Source: Acephala macrosclerotiorum
Lineage: Eukaryota; Ascomycota; Leotiomycetes; Helotiales; Mollisiaceae
DNA length: 64,000 nt
NCBI GenBank assembly: GCA_014904845.1
Contig: MU119340.1
Location: forward strand, 1 to 64,000
Reading direction: 5' to 3'
Shown here: positions 22,818-35,210 of the stretch, in pieces
Layout of the letters: each line of letters starts with the position of its first letter
How positions within the stretch are numbered: the stretch's first letter is position 1
Notes under the pieces: model-generated
What the model was told of the DNA's origin: nothing
The model's database searches: none
The model's input: only the letters and a program-made list of their open reading frames with translations
Translations under genes and position numbers: made by a program

Positions 22818-25800
22818 ATGGCGCCCCAGCGCGCAGCCGCCGCCGCTGCTGCGTCTCAGCTACAAGAGTTTCTCGAAGAAGATCCAACGATGGCCGGCGA
22901 CGAGGGCGACGAGAGCGACTCTGGTGGTAGCGAATTCATTGGAGAGGAGCCTCCTGAGGAGCTGCCTGAGGAGCTCATAAGCCATCGCCAGCCGCAGGAC
23001 CAGAAGAAGACGACGCGCAAATTCACCGGTGTCGCATCTCCTTCCTCATCACGTGATGCAGCCGGTCACCAACCAAAGTCGAAGCGAGTTCGGAGTAAGC
23101 CTCTTTACATATCATACCTTCCTTCAGACAATACTGACTACTGCCATAGCCAAAGGCTCCTTCAATACTTCAAGTGCTCAGTGTAAGACCTCTCCGCTTC
23201 ATATTTTCATATTCAAAACAGCCCAGCCAATGCTGACTACTTGCAGTGAGCGGTAGCACGCCAAAACCCCCTCCTGCCCCCTTCAGTGGGCGCATGGATG
23301 CTCCCTCAATTGCCGAAACTATCGCTGGAATCCTTGGATACCACAACCCTCTAGTGCCCTTCCACAGCGGGGCGCTACGAGAAATCGTCCTCGTATCAAC
23401 CGCAGGCTTCTCGAAGCAGCAATCTACGCAAAAGAAGGTTGTAACTCCAACTCGTGTGGCGGAGGTGCAACCGCTTGCTGATGCCTCTTCTTCCTCTGGT
23501 GTTGGTGGCCCATCTGCCTCTGGTACTACGGCTCCGTTCGCTTTTGATACTGCTGCATATCCAACCCTGACTCCTCCAACTCCTGCCACGGCTCCTGCCA
23601 CGGCTCCTGCCACTTCATTAACCCCTCCTACATCCAAGAATAAGGCAGAGCTGAAAGCAATATTTGCTAGGCAAAAGGCCCAGATCTTAAGCAAGCTTGC
23701 TATCAAAGGCAGTCCACAGCTGTCTCCTTCTCTTGGCAATCGCAAGCGAGCTGCCTCTCAAGATGGAGATGCTGTTGCCTCTGACCTACCTTCCCCGTCA
23801 ATACCCCCTTCAAAGCCAGCAGCCAAGCGACAAAAGAACAATCCTTCAGCTGCCAAGAAGCCGGTGGAAAATTCGAAGGCTCAACAACTTAAGGCTCCTC
23901 GACGTCGCACACAACAAAAGGTCAAGGTTGAGAATCGAGATACAGTCGAGGATGCTGACGAAGAGTACGAATATCAATATCCTGAGGGACAGAACTCCGG
24001 CTCAGCGACCAAGTTCAAGCCCGGTGTACGAGGCTACGACTCCTCCCTGGTTCCCGTGGACACCATCGAGAAGATGTTTGAGAAACTCGTCGATTTAGGC
24101 GTCAAGCAGAATCTCCTCGAGGCAATCAAGAATTTCGGGGGCGCAGCACTTCTCGTTGCTACTATGTGCTCTGGGAGCGAATCGCCCATGCTCGGCTTGC
24201 AAGAAATTCAACGTGGTAAGCAAGACCGTGCCAACTTGCTAAACATTGTCTAACATTGCTTCTAGTCCTGCGTTGGAAATATAGCCTGAATTTCCACTTC
24301 GACCAAGCATTCGCCGCCGAGATTCACCCAGCCAAGGCCGCTTTCATTGATCGTCTCGGAACCACCCCTGTAATCCTTCGGGACATAGTTGAATTTATCA
24401 CCAAGAAAGAGCAACCAAAGGGTGAATTCTTTGCGTAAGTTTTCCTACTTCCTAGTTTCCAACGAATTTTGCTAAGTGTGCAGAACTACATCCTATGGCG
24501 GGAAAGTTCTTGTCGAAGGCAGACTTGATCTTCTCATTGCGGGCTTCGCTTGTGATGATTTTTCCCCGTTGAACAATCATAAGAAGACCCTAGAACAGAA
24601 GGGAGAGTCCGGTGACACCTTTCACGCCATTCTCGAGTACATGAAGCGCTTCGAGCCGTCCATGGTCATTCTGGAAAATGTCTCTGGTGCGCCATGGCTT
24701 CACGCAAAGTTGACCGGCAAGAAGAAATTCAAGAATGGTCACGAGCAAGTCGGCATCGACCACCACCTCCAGGACGCCGGATACATTGTTGTCTTCGTTC
24801 GGGTCGACAGCAAAGACTTCCTTGTTCCTCACACTCGGCAGCGAGGCTATATGCTTGCACTTCATGCAAAGAGCCTTCCAAAGTCATGGTGCACGTTGGA
24901 AGGCGGCGTCTTAGTGCTCAAGGACGAGAAGAGAGAGTGCTTTTTAAATACATTCGACGCCTTCAAGTGCCCTCCTAGCGTGCCTGCAGAGGCATTTCTG
25001 TTTCGGTCAGACGACGAACATCTATCAGTCTTGAGGTGCCTTGAGGAGTTGATCAAGCAAGGTCGCAACAATTGGGAGAGATGTCGTGTCGGTCATGACG
25101 ATTATCGTCATGCGGAATACCTTGGATTGGAGCACCCGATCACTCACTGGGGTTCCGACGGGTCGAGGGTCCTTCCGGACTACTACAAGCCTTTCTTAGG
25201 CATGTCTGAGCGTGTCCTGGACTCCATCGATATTGCCCACTTGAGGAATCTTCGGCGCGGAATTGACGATCGGTACTACAGGTTTGTGAGATCCTTCTGC
25301 TGCCGCGAACCCTACTAACGCATGTTTAGCCGAATTCTGGAGCTGTCCCAGAATGTTTATCGTGTGATAGATGTCACCAAAAACGGCCTTATAGGCTGCT
25401 GTATGCCTAGCAACTTGCTCTGGTCGACCGTTGAAGGTCGCCGCATTACAGGTCTTGAAGCTCTGATGTTTCAAGCAACTCCAGTCCATTTGGCCGACTA
25501 CAATAACATGAGCGAGGCTTTACTGCATGACCTTGCCGGCAATGCAATGACCTCTACCGTTGTTACGGCCTTTGCCTTGGCAGCGCTCATCGAATTTGGC
25601 AGCATGTTGAAGATGAGCAACAGGTCGCCAAAGGTGCCTGAACCCAAGGCTCAATCAGAATTCGAGGGCGCAGATTCATTGGTGTCTGGTGGAGTTTTTC
25701 CATCGCATTACTATCCAATCTCTTTCGCCAACATCACCCAAAAGGCAGCTTTGACGTGCCGGCTTTGCTACTGCGAATCACAGACTGAGATCAGCTCTAG

Positions 25801-28800
25801 GACCATTCGACAGTGCAAGACATGCAAACAGACCGCATGCACCAAGTGTGGGGTGGAGCCGGAACATAACTACGATAACATGTCACAGTCTTTCCTCGAC
25901 AGCCGCCAGAACCCTGTCGAGTTTGAGAAGGTCATTCGAGGCTCGATCCCTAACGAGATCGATCTTTCCAACTGGCTGTCTGTTGACCTTGAGCAACTTC
26001 GTGCAGCTCTCGAGCGCGCCCAACCTACGCAATTCTCTGCCGAAGATTGGTCTTCGACGATACTTGCCATTGAGAAGGCTCTAAAGTCAAGAGTCTTCCT
26101 GCGTAACATTCGTCGCACTTGGTGCTGGGAGCTGACCTTCGACTCTGCGGATGCAAAAGTCAAATTGTCGATATCTAAAGACAATGTTGAGTGGCTGGTC
26201 TACGCAAATGTTCCTGATGAGCCGCTGGGAAGCGTGAAGGGTAAGCATCTTCGCCGCTTTCCTCTTGCTCGAATGCAGCCAAAGGGCTCCGACATCCTTC
26301 ACGGCCAGTGGAGCTTCTGGATCCCAGAGGCTCGCCACTTTGCTGCAACCATTATTTCTCATGGAGAGTTGATCGAGACCTTCCAGTGCCAGCGTGGTCT
26401 GTTACAGGGCGTGAACACTACTGTTTATTCGAAGATGGGAGTTGCCTTAGACGAGCCTAGGGATATTCGGTACTTGCCCCATGCTATTGAGGGTGACTAT
26501 AACGCTGTTCCCGCCTGCGGCCAGTCATTCAACTCTTTCCACGTCCTTCAATCTACCGTCGGCGAGGACCACCCTGTTGCCTTGTTCAGGGACGTTCCCT
26601 TACGCGAGGGCGAACCTTCTAATTCAAGATTTGTCATCTCCAAGCAGTTTGAACGACTGGATTATGGAGAGTATCGAACTTCTGCCGCTGAAGTATTTCA
26701 TTTTAACCAACCTGTTGTGCGCGTCAATGATGATGCTATCGGCAACATTCCTTTGAGCGACCGCCAAGAACCACTGAAGAAACAGGTTAGCATCGCGGTC
26801 CAAGGTTATTGGACTTCTTTGATGCAAGAAGATGTCGAATGCCAGCCGCCAACGACGATTCTGCAGCGCCAACTAGCTCCGACACACCCAGTCATGAGTA
26901 CTGCTACTTGCGGCATGCAACATTACGTCCTTGATCTTCTTACCAAGCTGCCTTCATCAATCTCGAAGTCTTTGATGACGAATAATTGGCAGACCGTGGA
27001 TCGAACAAACTTATTCAAGTTCTGGCGTGAGCTAGGATGGGTGCTTTCGAAGTCGTCAGTCTTGGAAGGCCACACAGAGTCGAATAGCGAATGGCACAGC
27101 TTGGTTGATGAGCAGCACAGATGCGCTAGATGTGCACCTATTCCTCCAAATCTTATCTGGGCCTACAAGAAAGTTGGTGACCTTGTGGGCAAACTCGAGC
27201 CTCACGAGGACCCAAAGCGTGCTTCTGAGTATGAAAAATTGATGCGAAACCTTCCACATGGTCTCAGCATCGTGTATCGAGCTTACGGTGAGCCGTCCAG
27301 CCCGAACCTCGGTGTCCGCATCGCAATGGATCCCGCGACCCTCATTCATCGCGCCAAGGCTCTTCTTCCTCCCGGAGATCATACTTCAGAAGTTGACCTG
27401 TCGTGGCGTCTTGTTACGGACGACTGTCACCAGCGCAAGCCTGTTCTAGATCAGTTCATTCTTCCTAGCAGCGCGGATATGAAATTGGGCCTTGATCCTT
27501 TCAAGGGGAAGGTTGTGAAGATTCAACAAAAGATTGTGACACTGAAATTGTTCGATGAACAGAATCAGACTCTGCAGTGGATGATTCAGCAAGAGAAAAA
27601 TCCTCCTGTTTTCGTGGAGCAGGAAATTGTTGAAGCCAAGGTTCGCGAGTTACGTTATCGTCTTGAAGGCCGTGTTTCTCGTGAGAAGGTCGTCGCCGGT
27701 GGAGTCCTTGCTCAAGGAGTTGGTTTCGGCAAGACAATTGTGACATTGGGTCTTATTGCCGCCAACCGCACACACACAGAGCGCCAGATCAAGGAAGAAC
27801 GTGCCAAGAACTCTTCTGGACTTGTTCCAACAAAGGCTACATTCATCATAGTCCCACCTCATTTGTGCGACCAATGGCGCGACGAGATCGCCTTGTTCCT
27901 ACCTCCAGATACCAAGGTTTTGGTCATCAAGACAATAGTCAATCTCAAGAAATACATGCTCAAGGACTTTATCGAGGCAGATATCGTCATTGCAGACTGG
28001 TCTATATTCACTTCCGATGCTTACATGCAGAGTCTTGCACAGTTCGCTGGGCTGATCCCTCCAGCATCTTTGAAGAATGGCCGGTTATTGCGTACTTGGT
28101 ACGAGGCTGCTTTGAAGCGAGTTGAGTCAAACTTAAGGGAACTCAAGTCAGATCCGTCATCTTTCCTGGATCTCTTGTCGCAGCAATTCAAGGAAAGTGC
28201 TGCACAAGCAACTTCTGCGGAGGTTCCCATTCCATCAAAGCATATTACCGGAGCCGCTTATAAAAATTCCGATGCTCGTATGGCATCCCCGGTAGCTACT
28301 CCAAAGGCAGAGCTGGGCAAGGATGGAAAGAAGAAGAAGAAGAAGAAGAAGAAGAAGGTCGAGAAGTTTGACCCCACCTTCAAGGGCAGATTCTCGATGG
28401 CAAACGACGACGAGAATCTCTTCAAGTATCCTCTTTTTGAAATGATGAAATGGGGCCGCATTATCATTGATGAATATTCATACCTAGACAGCCATTTGAT
28501 GTCGGCAGTCGAGCTACTAAACGCATTTTGCAAGTGGATCCTTTCCGCTACCCCCCGACAGGCCGGCTTCGACGACGTCAAGGCAATGGCCACCTTGCTC
28601 GGTATTCACCTAGGTATCGATGACTTCTCGCGCATGAAGGAGGATATCAAGGCTAAGAAGATTGCTGATCTTACGAGTAAGTATTACTAAAATTGTTAAT
28701 CACGCAGTTACTGACTTTTCCATAGATACGGAAGAGATGCTTGCACTTCTGGACGTGTCTTCTCCATCATTCGCCGAGCATCGACACAAGCAAGCTCAGG

Positions 28801-30631
28801 CTTTTATTAATGCATTCCTCCGCCATGTATGTCACCTTTTTGAAAATATGACTCAATGCTAACTAGATGCAGGACGTAGCCAAGTACGATCATATCCCAA
28901 TGGTTGAAAAGATTGTCCTTGTGCATCCGTCGCCGGCCGAGAAGGCTGTCTATATCGAGCAACAGCAAAATCAAGCTGCCAACCAATTCCAAACAAGACG
29001 CACCAAGGCAACCGGTGGCCACCGAGAGCAGATGGCCCGTGAACAAGGCTTCCAAACCGACGGCAAGCAAGCACTATTCATGAGAGCTTCTCACTTCTCC
29101 TTCCGTGAGGAGCCCGACGCAGAACCTATCAAAGTCAATGCAACCGAGCAGTGCGAGAAAATTGAGGAATTACGAGAACAACAGCTTGGTGGTGTCTTGA
29201 AGAGGTTCAGAGAAGAGGTCGTGAAAGGCTATTGGCTTCAAGATATGCTCCGGGAGAAGGAAGAGTCTGCGTCGTCTAAGACGTTCGATTCTGTTTCCAC
29301 AGCCTCATTCTCCAACTTTCTTGCTCGCGTCAAGAGCAATCATTTCAGTGATCCAGATGCCACAGCCTCTCTTGGTGACGCCATTGACGAGGCCAAGAGC
29401 GAGGTCAATGATGACTCTTGGAAGCGCTTCTATCGAGACCCTACAGTCAAGAAGGATGACCAGAGCCAGCAAGGCCTTCTTGAATATCCAGTGGGAGAAG
29501 ATGAGACAGCTGACGGTCGTATCATCTGTCGACTTGCCAGCGCTCTCCGGCTTTGCACCAGTGTTCTCAATAGGATTGCACACGACGTTATTTCCCACCA
29601 GCAAGCATTTCGATTGTTTAAGAATATGAGAGCCATCCAGACTAAGGAAGCAAAGTGCAATTGCTGCAATTCCCGGTATTCTGACCCAGCAGAGCTTACC
29701 TTGCTTACTCGCTGTGGGCACACTACTTGTCAATCTTGCTCAGCCACGTCGAACAATACGTGCCCAATCGACGGATGCGGTACGTCATATAGCAAGGAAT
29801 ACCAGAGAGTCAATGGTGCCAACCTGTTTGGCGAATCATACTCCAAAGACTCCTCCCGTTTTGGATCGAAGATTGACCAGGTAGTGAAACTCATCAAGAG
29901 CTTCAAATCTGAGCAAAAGGTCCTCATCTTTGTTCAATACGACAATATCGACGTCAAGCTTAAGGAAGCATTATCTGCCAACAACATCAGATTCTCTGAT
30001 CTTGCAAATGGATTCAAAAGCTCTATCATCTTGAAGGGTTTCAAGCAAGCTGGTGATAAGAGATCGCGCTCAGACTCTGAAGAGTCTGAAAACGATGACG
30101 ATTCTTCTGAGGCATTCAAGTTCACCGTAATGAAGGGTAAGGAATCTCAAGTCCTTATTTTGAAACCCGATGACGCAGAGGCTGCTGGAAGGTAAGAATT
30201 ATCTCAACTCCTCTCAAGCTGATATTTACTAACGATCTTCCAGTAATCTTACGATTGCAAACAATTTGATCTTCCTAGGCCCCATTTACACTACCGGGTC
30301 AGATGCACAGGCAGTGTACAATGCAGCCAAAACTCAAGCCATAGGTAGATCACGTCGACATGGCCAAACACGACTCGTTCAGGTCTATCACTTCTTGACT
30401 TCTCAAACCATCGACGTCGATTATTTTGAGGTACGCGAGGGCAAGTTCGTGCACGAAATCAAGAGCTTGAATGAGCTGTCCAAGTCCGATGCTGCGGCTC
30501 TTGCAAAGGATCCAGCCTACAAGAAGTTCAAGCTTAAGTTCGCCAAGCTCACTGCTCCAGTTGCAGGCTCTCACGGGCCACATTGCAGTTCTAGCGCCAA
30601 CTTCGTCTCTTTTGATGATGTTGAGGATTGA
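22818..30631 (+). CDS. DNMT5: DNMT5-type DNA cytosine-C5 methyltransferase with RING and SNF2 helicase
   Basis: Nine exons (22818-23094, 23150-23182, 23247-24215, 24266-24434, 24484-25281, 25330-28676, 28726-28826, 28873-30191, 30244-30631) encode 2,466 residues with consistent phases. Residues 1-380 are low-complexity, acidic then basic; no chromodomain is obvious. Methyltransferase motifs follow: motif I MCSGSESPMLG (from 410), motif IV GFACDDFSPLN with catalytic Cys506, ENV in LENVSGAPW, and TRQRGYML. A zinc-binding module (CRLCYCES...CKTC...CTKCG) begins near 892. The SNF2 part has Walker A GVGFGKT (Lys1550) and DEYS in place of DEAH (1796-1799). A RING (CNCCNSRYSD...CGHTTCQSC...CPIDGC, about 2160-2196) separates it from lobe 2, which ends with QAIGRSRRHGQTR (about 2370). 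DNMT5 in Cryptococcus uses ATP hydrolysis for maintenance CG methylation; the same nuclear role is inferred here. A lysine tract from an AAG repeat lies in the helicase insert. Confidence 0.95.
28326..28360 (+). repeat. AAG microsatellite inside DNMT5
   Basis: About ten AAG triplets in a row encode an uninterrupted lysine tract in the insert between the SNF2 Walker A and DEYS motifs. It is in frame and could vary in length between strains. Confidence 0.9.
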
Positions 30632-31639
30632 GCGATCTTCCTTTTGATGGGTGGACCTGCTGGTAAGCTCTCGCAATCTCCCCTTACTGAAACGTAGCTA
30701 ACGACAAATCCAGGTGGATATTTGAGGTGATGAGGGCGTAGAATACACATGTAAGATTAGTATTGGCGGGATACGAGAGGCCATGCAGGGCCATTTGCAG
30801 GCGGCGATACAAAAAATGGGGTGAAGCAAGACAAAGAACTTTCTTTTTCCAAAAAATGCATCTTTGCAGCAGGCGGAGGCTACATGATCCGAGGGAGGGA
30901 GTGTTGATGCTGCAGCAAAGAAATAATGAACTCTTGTCAATTTAACTCTTGTGTGCCTTCAGTGCGTGACTGTGATCTTCCACAATTTCACCTTCCCTCG
31001 AACAAATCTTGACAGCCTGTTACTGAACAAAAAAGCTGGTGAGAGGAGTACTTGACTGCTGCGAAGGACTTGAACTTTTGCCTTGAAGACAGAGTGTGAG
31101 AGCTCACAACCTCGCTGATGCAAGTCAAAATAGGGGGAGACCTCGGTAGGCTCGACGCGAGTATCTTGATGATGTGATGTTTGGAAAGCTCGAAGTCACC
31201 AGAGGAGGGAAGCATCGAGAGGTTTGTGTCTTGCTACCTTGAAATGGTAACAGAAGACAGTAGAAATGCGAGTGAGAGCGAGAGTAGCAGCCATGTTTGA
31301 GAGTACTTGGTAGATTTCCCTTTCAAGCAGGGAGGAACGACGAGTTCGCTCGCATTCTGGTTTCAACATAGATGGTTATAGGCATCCTGCATGTTTGGAA
31401 TGAGTTCCCTTGTATTATTTGCGAAGATCAAGGGAGCTTGTGTCTTTGGCTGTTGGTGTTGAGGTGTGTGAGAGAGGGCAGGTGAGGTGTTTTGGGCGAG
31501 ACGGAACTGGATGATAAGCAGAGCAATAGTGAGAGCGAGACTTTAAGATCCTGAGCGGAGCGTAGATGTCACCAAAGGAAGGGCAAAGACCAAGATTTGC
31601 AAAAGTCTTGAATTGGGTTTAAAGTGAAATGGGGGAAGT

Positions 31640-32515
31640 TGTGCTGTCGTGAATAGAGGAGCGGCGGTCAAGAAAGCGACTTTTGAACATCGTAGAAGCG
31701 ACGTAGGCCACCAACGTGGAACAGAGCGTTATGGAGCCAAAAACTGCAGCAAGAATTTCCATAGATTTAAAAACCATCCGCTCAGAACGGACTACCTAAT
31801 AATATTCCGAATTTTGAGTCGTGGTCACCGAGAATAAGTTCTTGAAGTTGTTAGTTTTTGTTTTGGAGGGGTGGTTTTGTCGCTTCGCTTAAAGGATTGA
31901 AACATCGAAATAGCTGCGGACACTTCGATGGAACATCGGGTTCTCGGGCCAAAAACTGTAGCGAAAATTTTCATAGATTTAAAAATCATGCATTGAAAGC
32001 AGACTACCAGACAAGATTCTTTATTTTATGTCGCGGTGGCTGAGGATTCGTTCTTGAAGTTGCTGAATTTATTTTTTGCAGGGCTCGCTTCGCTTGCAAG
32101 TTGGAGGGATTTGAAGTTGAAGGAGCCACGTCGAACATCGCGTTGGAACATGGCCTTCCCGAAACAAAAACTGTAGCGAGAATTTTAGTAGATTTAGAAC
32201 ATAGAAAAATAAAGCAATCTACCAGGAGATATCACGAAGCTTTTGCTGTGGTGGTCGAGGAGAAGTTCTTGAAGTTGGAGTTGTGGTGGAGAACTCGCTT
32301 GAGATTTTAAGGGCTTGGGGCGGAGGAGAGGGTTCGACACCTCGTGGAACATCGCAATCCAGACTCGAAAACTGCAACGAAAAATTGTGAAGATTTAGAA
32401 TATGAGAGAATAAAGCAGACTATTGTCTCTGATCTTGGATATTCGTTGTTGTGGTTGATTTAAAAATTCTTGAAGCCTGGCTATTTTCGAGGAGTTCGCT
32501 TGAGGTTGCATCGAC
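31640..32515 (+). repeat. four diverged tandem repeats of about 210 bp
   Basis: A block of the form GGAACATCG, then AAAACTGTAGCGA.AATTTT, then AGATTTA, then AAAGCAGACTACC, then GTTCTTGAAGTTG, recurs four times. The AAAACTG core lies at about 31743, 31955, 32170 and 32371 (spacings 212, 215 and 201). Unit ends share GCTTCGCTT/GCTTGAG. Copies are diverged by substitutions and small indels. Three units contain plus-strand frames of 61-69 codons; the first two share FHRFKNH, but coding is doubtful. Confidence 0.8.
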
Positions 32516-33307
32516 TTGGAGTGGCAATCTGTTATCAAACGGAATTTGACTGTCCGGACACGATTCAGAAGGACTAATCCATGTTTTCTAGCACATATCC
32601 ACTATAACAGATGTTTATGGACCTTGTGATTTATATCTGCAGGTCGTGGTCGCGTTGTGATTGTCGAAGCTGTTACTTGGCAAGGTTTAGGGCACTGCAG
32701 AGAATGTCTCGCTAAAGGCTCAGTCAGGGGCTCGAAAACCAACAGCCTAAGATTTGATCTTTTGGTTCAGTTAAAGAGATTTCTGGGTCAATGGTGAGAA
32801 TATAAGAATGGTTTTTCTCTTTTGACAGAGTTGGGGTAGTAGAGCCAACTACAGCGTGTTGGTTTCGGACCTGACTGTAGTTGTTGAGCAGGATTTCACG
32901 GAAAGGAGGCTTCGAGGAGTCCTCATCATGGACACATTAGGAGGAGTAGGAGCAGCATGTCACAGATTGCACCACTTTCAAAATAGGATTAGAATTAAGA
33001 TGTCCCTTAATGATCAGCACGTTCGGGTAGGGCTGGCTTTGGAAGCACCCTCCTGGATGACCATGACGTGCTTTGTCCTAGAACTGCAACCCAGGGAATA
33101 TGAGCTCAAACTTTGAGTCAGACGCACTGAAATACAGTCTAGGGAGCAAGAAAGGGGAACATTCTGCTCGAAAGCTCCAGATCCCTAGGTCCACCTTTGT
33201 CACATAGTACACCATCTCTCTTTCCCTCCATCCTATTTCCTGCGGATCACTTCCTTTCAAGATTATAAACATTCTACAGATAGTATTGAATTTGTATGGA
33301 GATTAAC

Positions 33308-33330
33308 CAAAACGAAGCAGCTTCGTTTTG
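33308..33330. repeat. short perfect palindrome
   Basis: The arm caaaacgaagc (33308-33318) and its reverse complement (33320-33330) flank a single base. No gene end lies nearby, so a terminator role is not evident. Confidence 0.7.
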
Positions 33331-35181
33331 CTGCTAGTGAAAGACTATAAGCACTCTGTCTGAAAGCGATGCAAGAACTCCTTCAGTAAGTGGCTTCCTC
33401 AATTGGATTTTAAGTTTTATTTGGTCCCCGAGGAAAGAGGGAGGAGAAGAGCGGGGCCTTGAACATTGATTTGCTGTTTTGAAAAGGAGCGTCCTCCTTA
33501 GCGTAACTATAAGCCCCCCGGCCCCCATCTTCGGAGTCTCTTCCGCGACTTCTTCTTTTCTCTCCCACGTGCATCGCTCCTCGAGAACTGAAGCATTAAC
33601 CCTCCGTGTCTGTCTTAAATGAATTGATGCTCGCCAAAATTATGTGCTGGTCTTGCTTTGCATTTCTTCCTATTCCTGACATCCAGGAAACGATGTGAGG
33701 AACTATCTGCTTTAGCATGTATGCGCTTGTCATTCGTGTTCATCTCGATTCTATCGTGAGGTTGGCAGGGAGAGCATCCAGCAAGCGATTTCCAAAGAAT
33801 CAAAGTCCGAAAGCAATCTAGACATTCTTTTGGGCCGGTTCTACTTTGAGAAAATTCTGCTGAAACTGCCGTGTGAGCATCTTCTTTGGAGCAGAAATGA
33901 ATTCTCTGACAAGTCAAGGGAGGATACTGTAATGGAACGTACAGGGTAAATGTCACAAGTAAAGTAACACTCAGCGAGGGAGGAGGGACGTGGTTCGATA
34001 ATGGAAGCAATGAAGTCGCAGAATACTTCGAGGTCTATGTGAATGCGGGCCACTGCATGCCTCAGCTCTCCATTTAGGCTTGCGCGGCGATGCTTGACCT
34101 CTCGAGCTCTGTTCTTTGAATCAGCTGAGCCAGACGCTGTTAGCAGATCCAATCAGGCATCTCTTACAGAAACATTATACCCCTTCCATGACTTTATATC
34201 CCACCTCCTTGCTTTTTTTCCTTTTCTGAACTTATCAGCGAGTCTCAGCAGAAATCACCAGGGTATAATCTTGCATTAAGACCGCTTCCCTACGGCTCGT
34301 GTGCCTCCGTCACTCGATTGACACCAAATCCAGCGGTCTGCGTCGCTCCTCGACCAATTCTTCGTACGCAGAATTTGCTTCTTTGAGCTTTCGTGAAGGA
34401 ACGGCACTCCGATTCGACGGGCGATTACGCTCGAGAGTGTCCATGGGAGGGCGTTAGACGGGCAGTTCGAGAACCTTTGGCTTTCAAGAAGCTCCACAGA
34501 AATTGCAGGAGCATCTGCGAAGTTTGCCAATAAGAGATTCGTTCGTTAGCAGATATTCAAAGAGAAACTCAATCCTACCCAAATTGTCGAATGCGACGGC
34601 CGGCGAGGGTCTAGGCAGCTCTGTCCTCCTCGAAGACCTGGCCACTCCAACAGCAGTACTTCGAAGGCGTCTATCATGTCTGCCCGATGCCACGAATCTT
34701 CGCAGATCTCTCGTTCGAGAACATGTCTCCTCATGATGGAGGGTATCATCGTCTTCTGTACGTCGATGTGGTTGAAGCAGACTCGAGCATTCCTCGCTGA
34801 GGTCTGAGATACTGAGATAGCGGGCAACAAGCTATCGCGCTATCAGCATCACTCAATCCAGGGGTCCCTTAAGCCGGATTTTAGCGTCGGAGTACCCTGA
34901 ATTGCGAACTCCTACAGGCTGTTCCGGGCGCAAGGCTCATTCTCGGGTTACGGGGGAAGAATGTTGCCGTCGCTGCCGTAGGCGGAAAATGATTATGAAG
35001 CAGGAGGAGTTGAAGGGGTTGTCAACAGTGTGATAACGATCTTTACATCTCTTCTTGTATCAATTCACCGTGAACGATTGCGAGAGGGCGACATCATGGA
35101 CCCTTGAACTAGAAGAAGAGTTTATCGGTATCAATTGCGACTTTGAAGAGAGATCCTGCGACAACATCAAGAGTGGCGAGT

Positions 35182-35187
35182 CACGTG
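35182..35187 (+). promoter_or_regulatory. CACGTG box just upstream of the MFS gene
   Basis: A CACGTG palindrome lies 23 bases before the chosen ATG, probably within or close to the leader. Function is not established. Confidence 0.25.
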
Positions 35188-35210
35188 CGCTAAGCCGAAC
35201 TTGAAGAATC

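Larger units (their letters stand above)
30632..35210. other. 4.6-kb gene-poor region between DNMT5 and the MFS gene
   Basis: No supportable gene is seen. It contains the ~210-bp tandem repeat array (annotated separately) and a short palindrome at 33308-33330. Open frames on both strands around 33600-34830 are short and without recognisable features. Confidence 0.55.
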
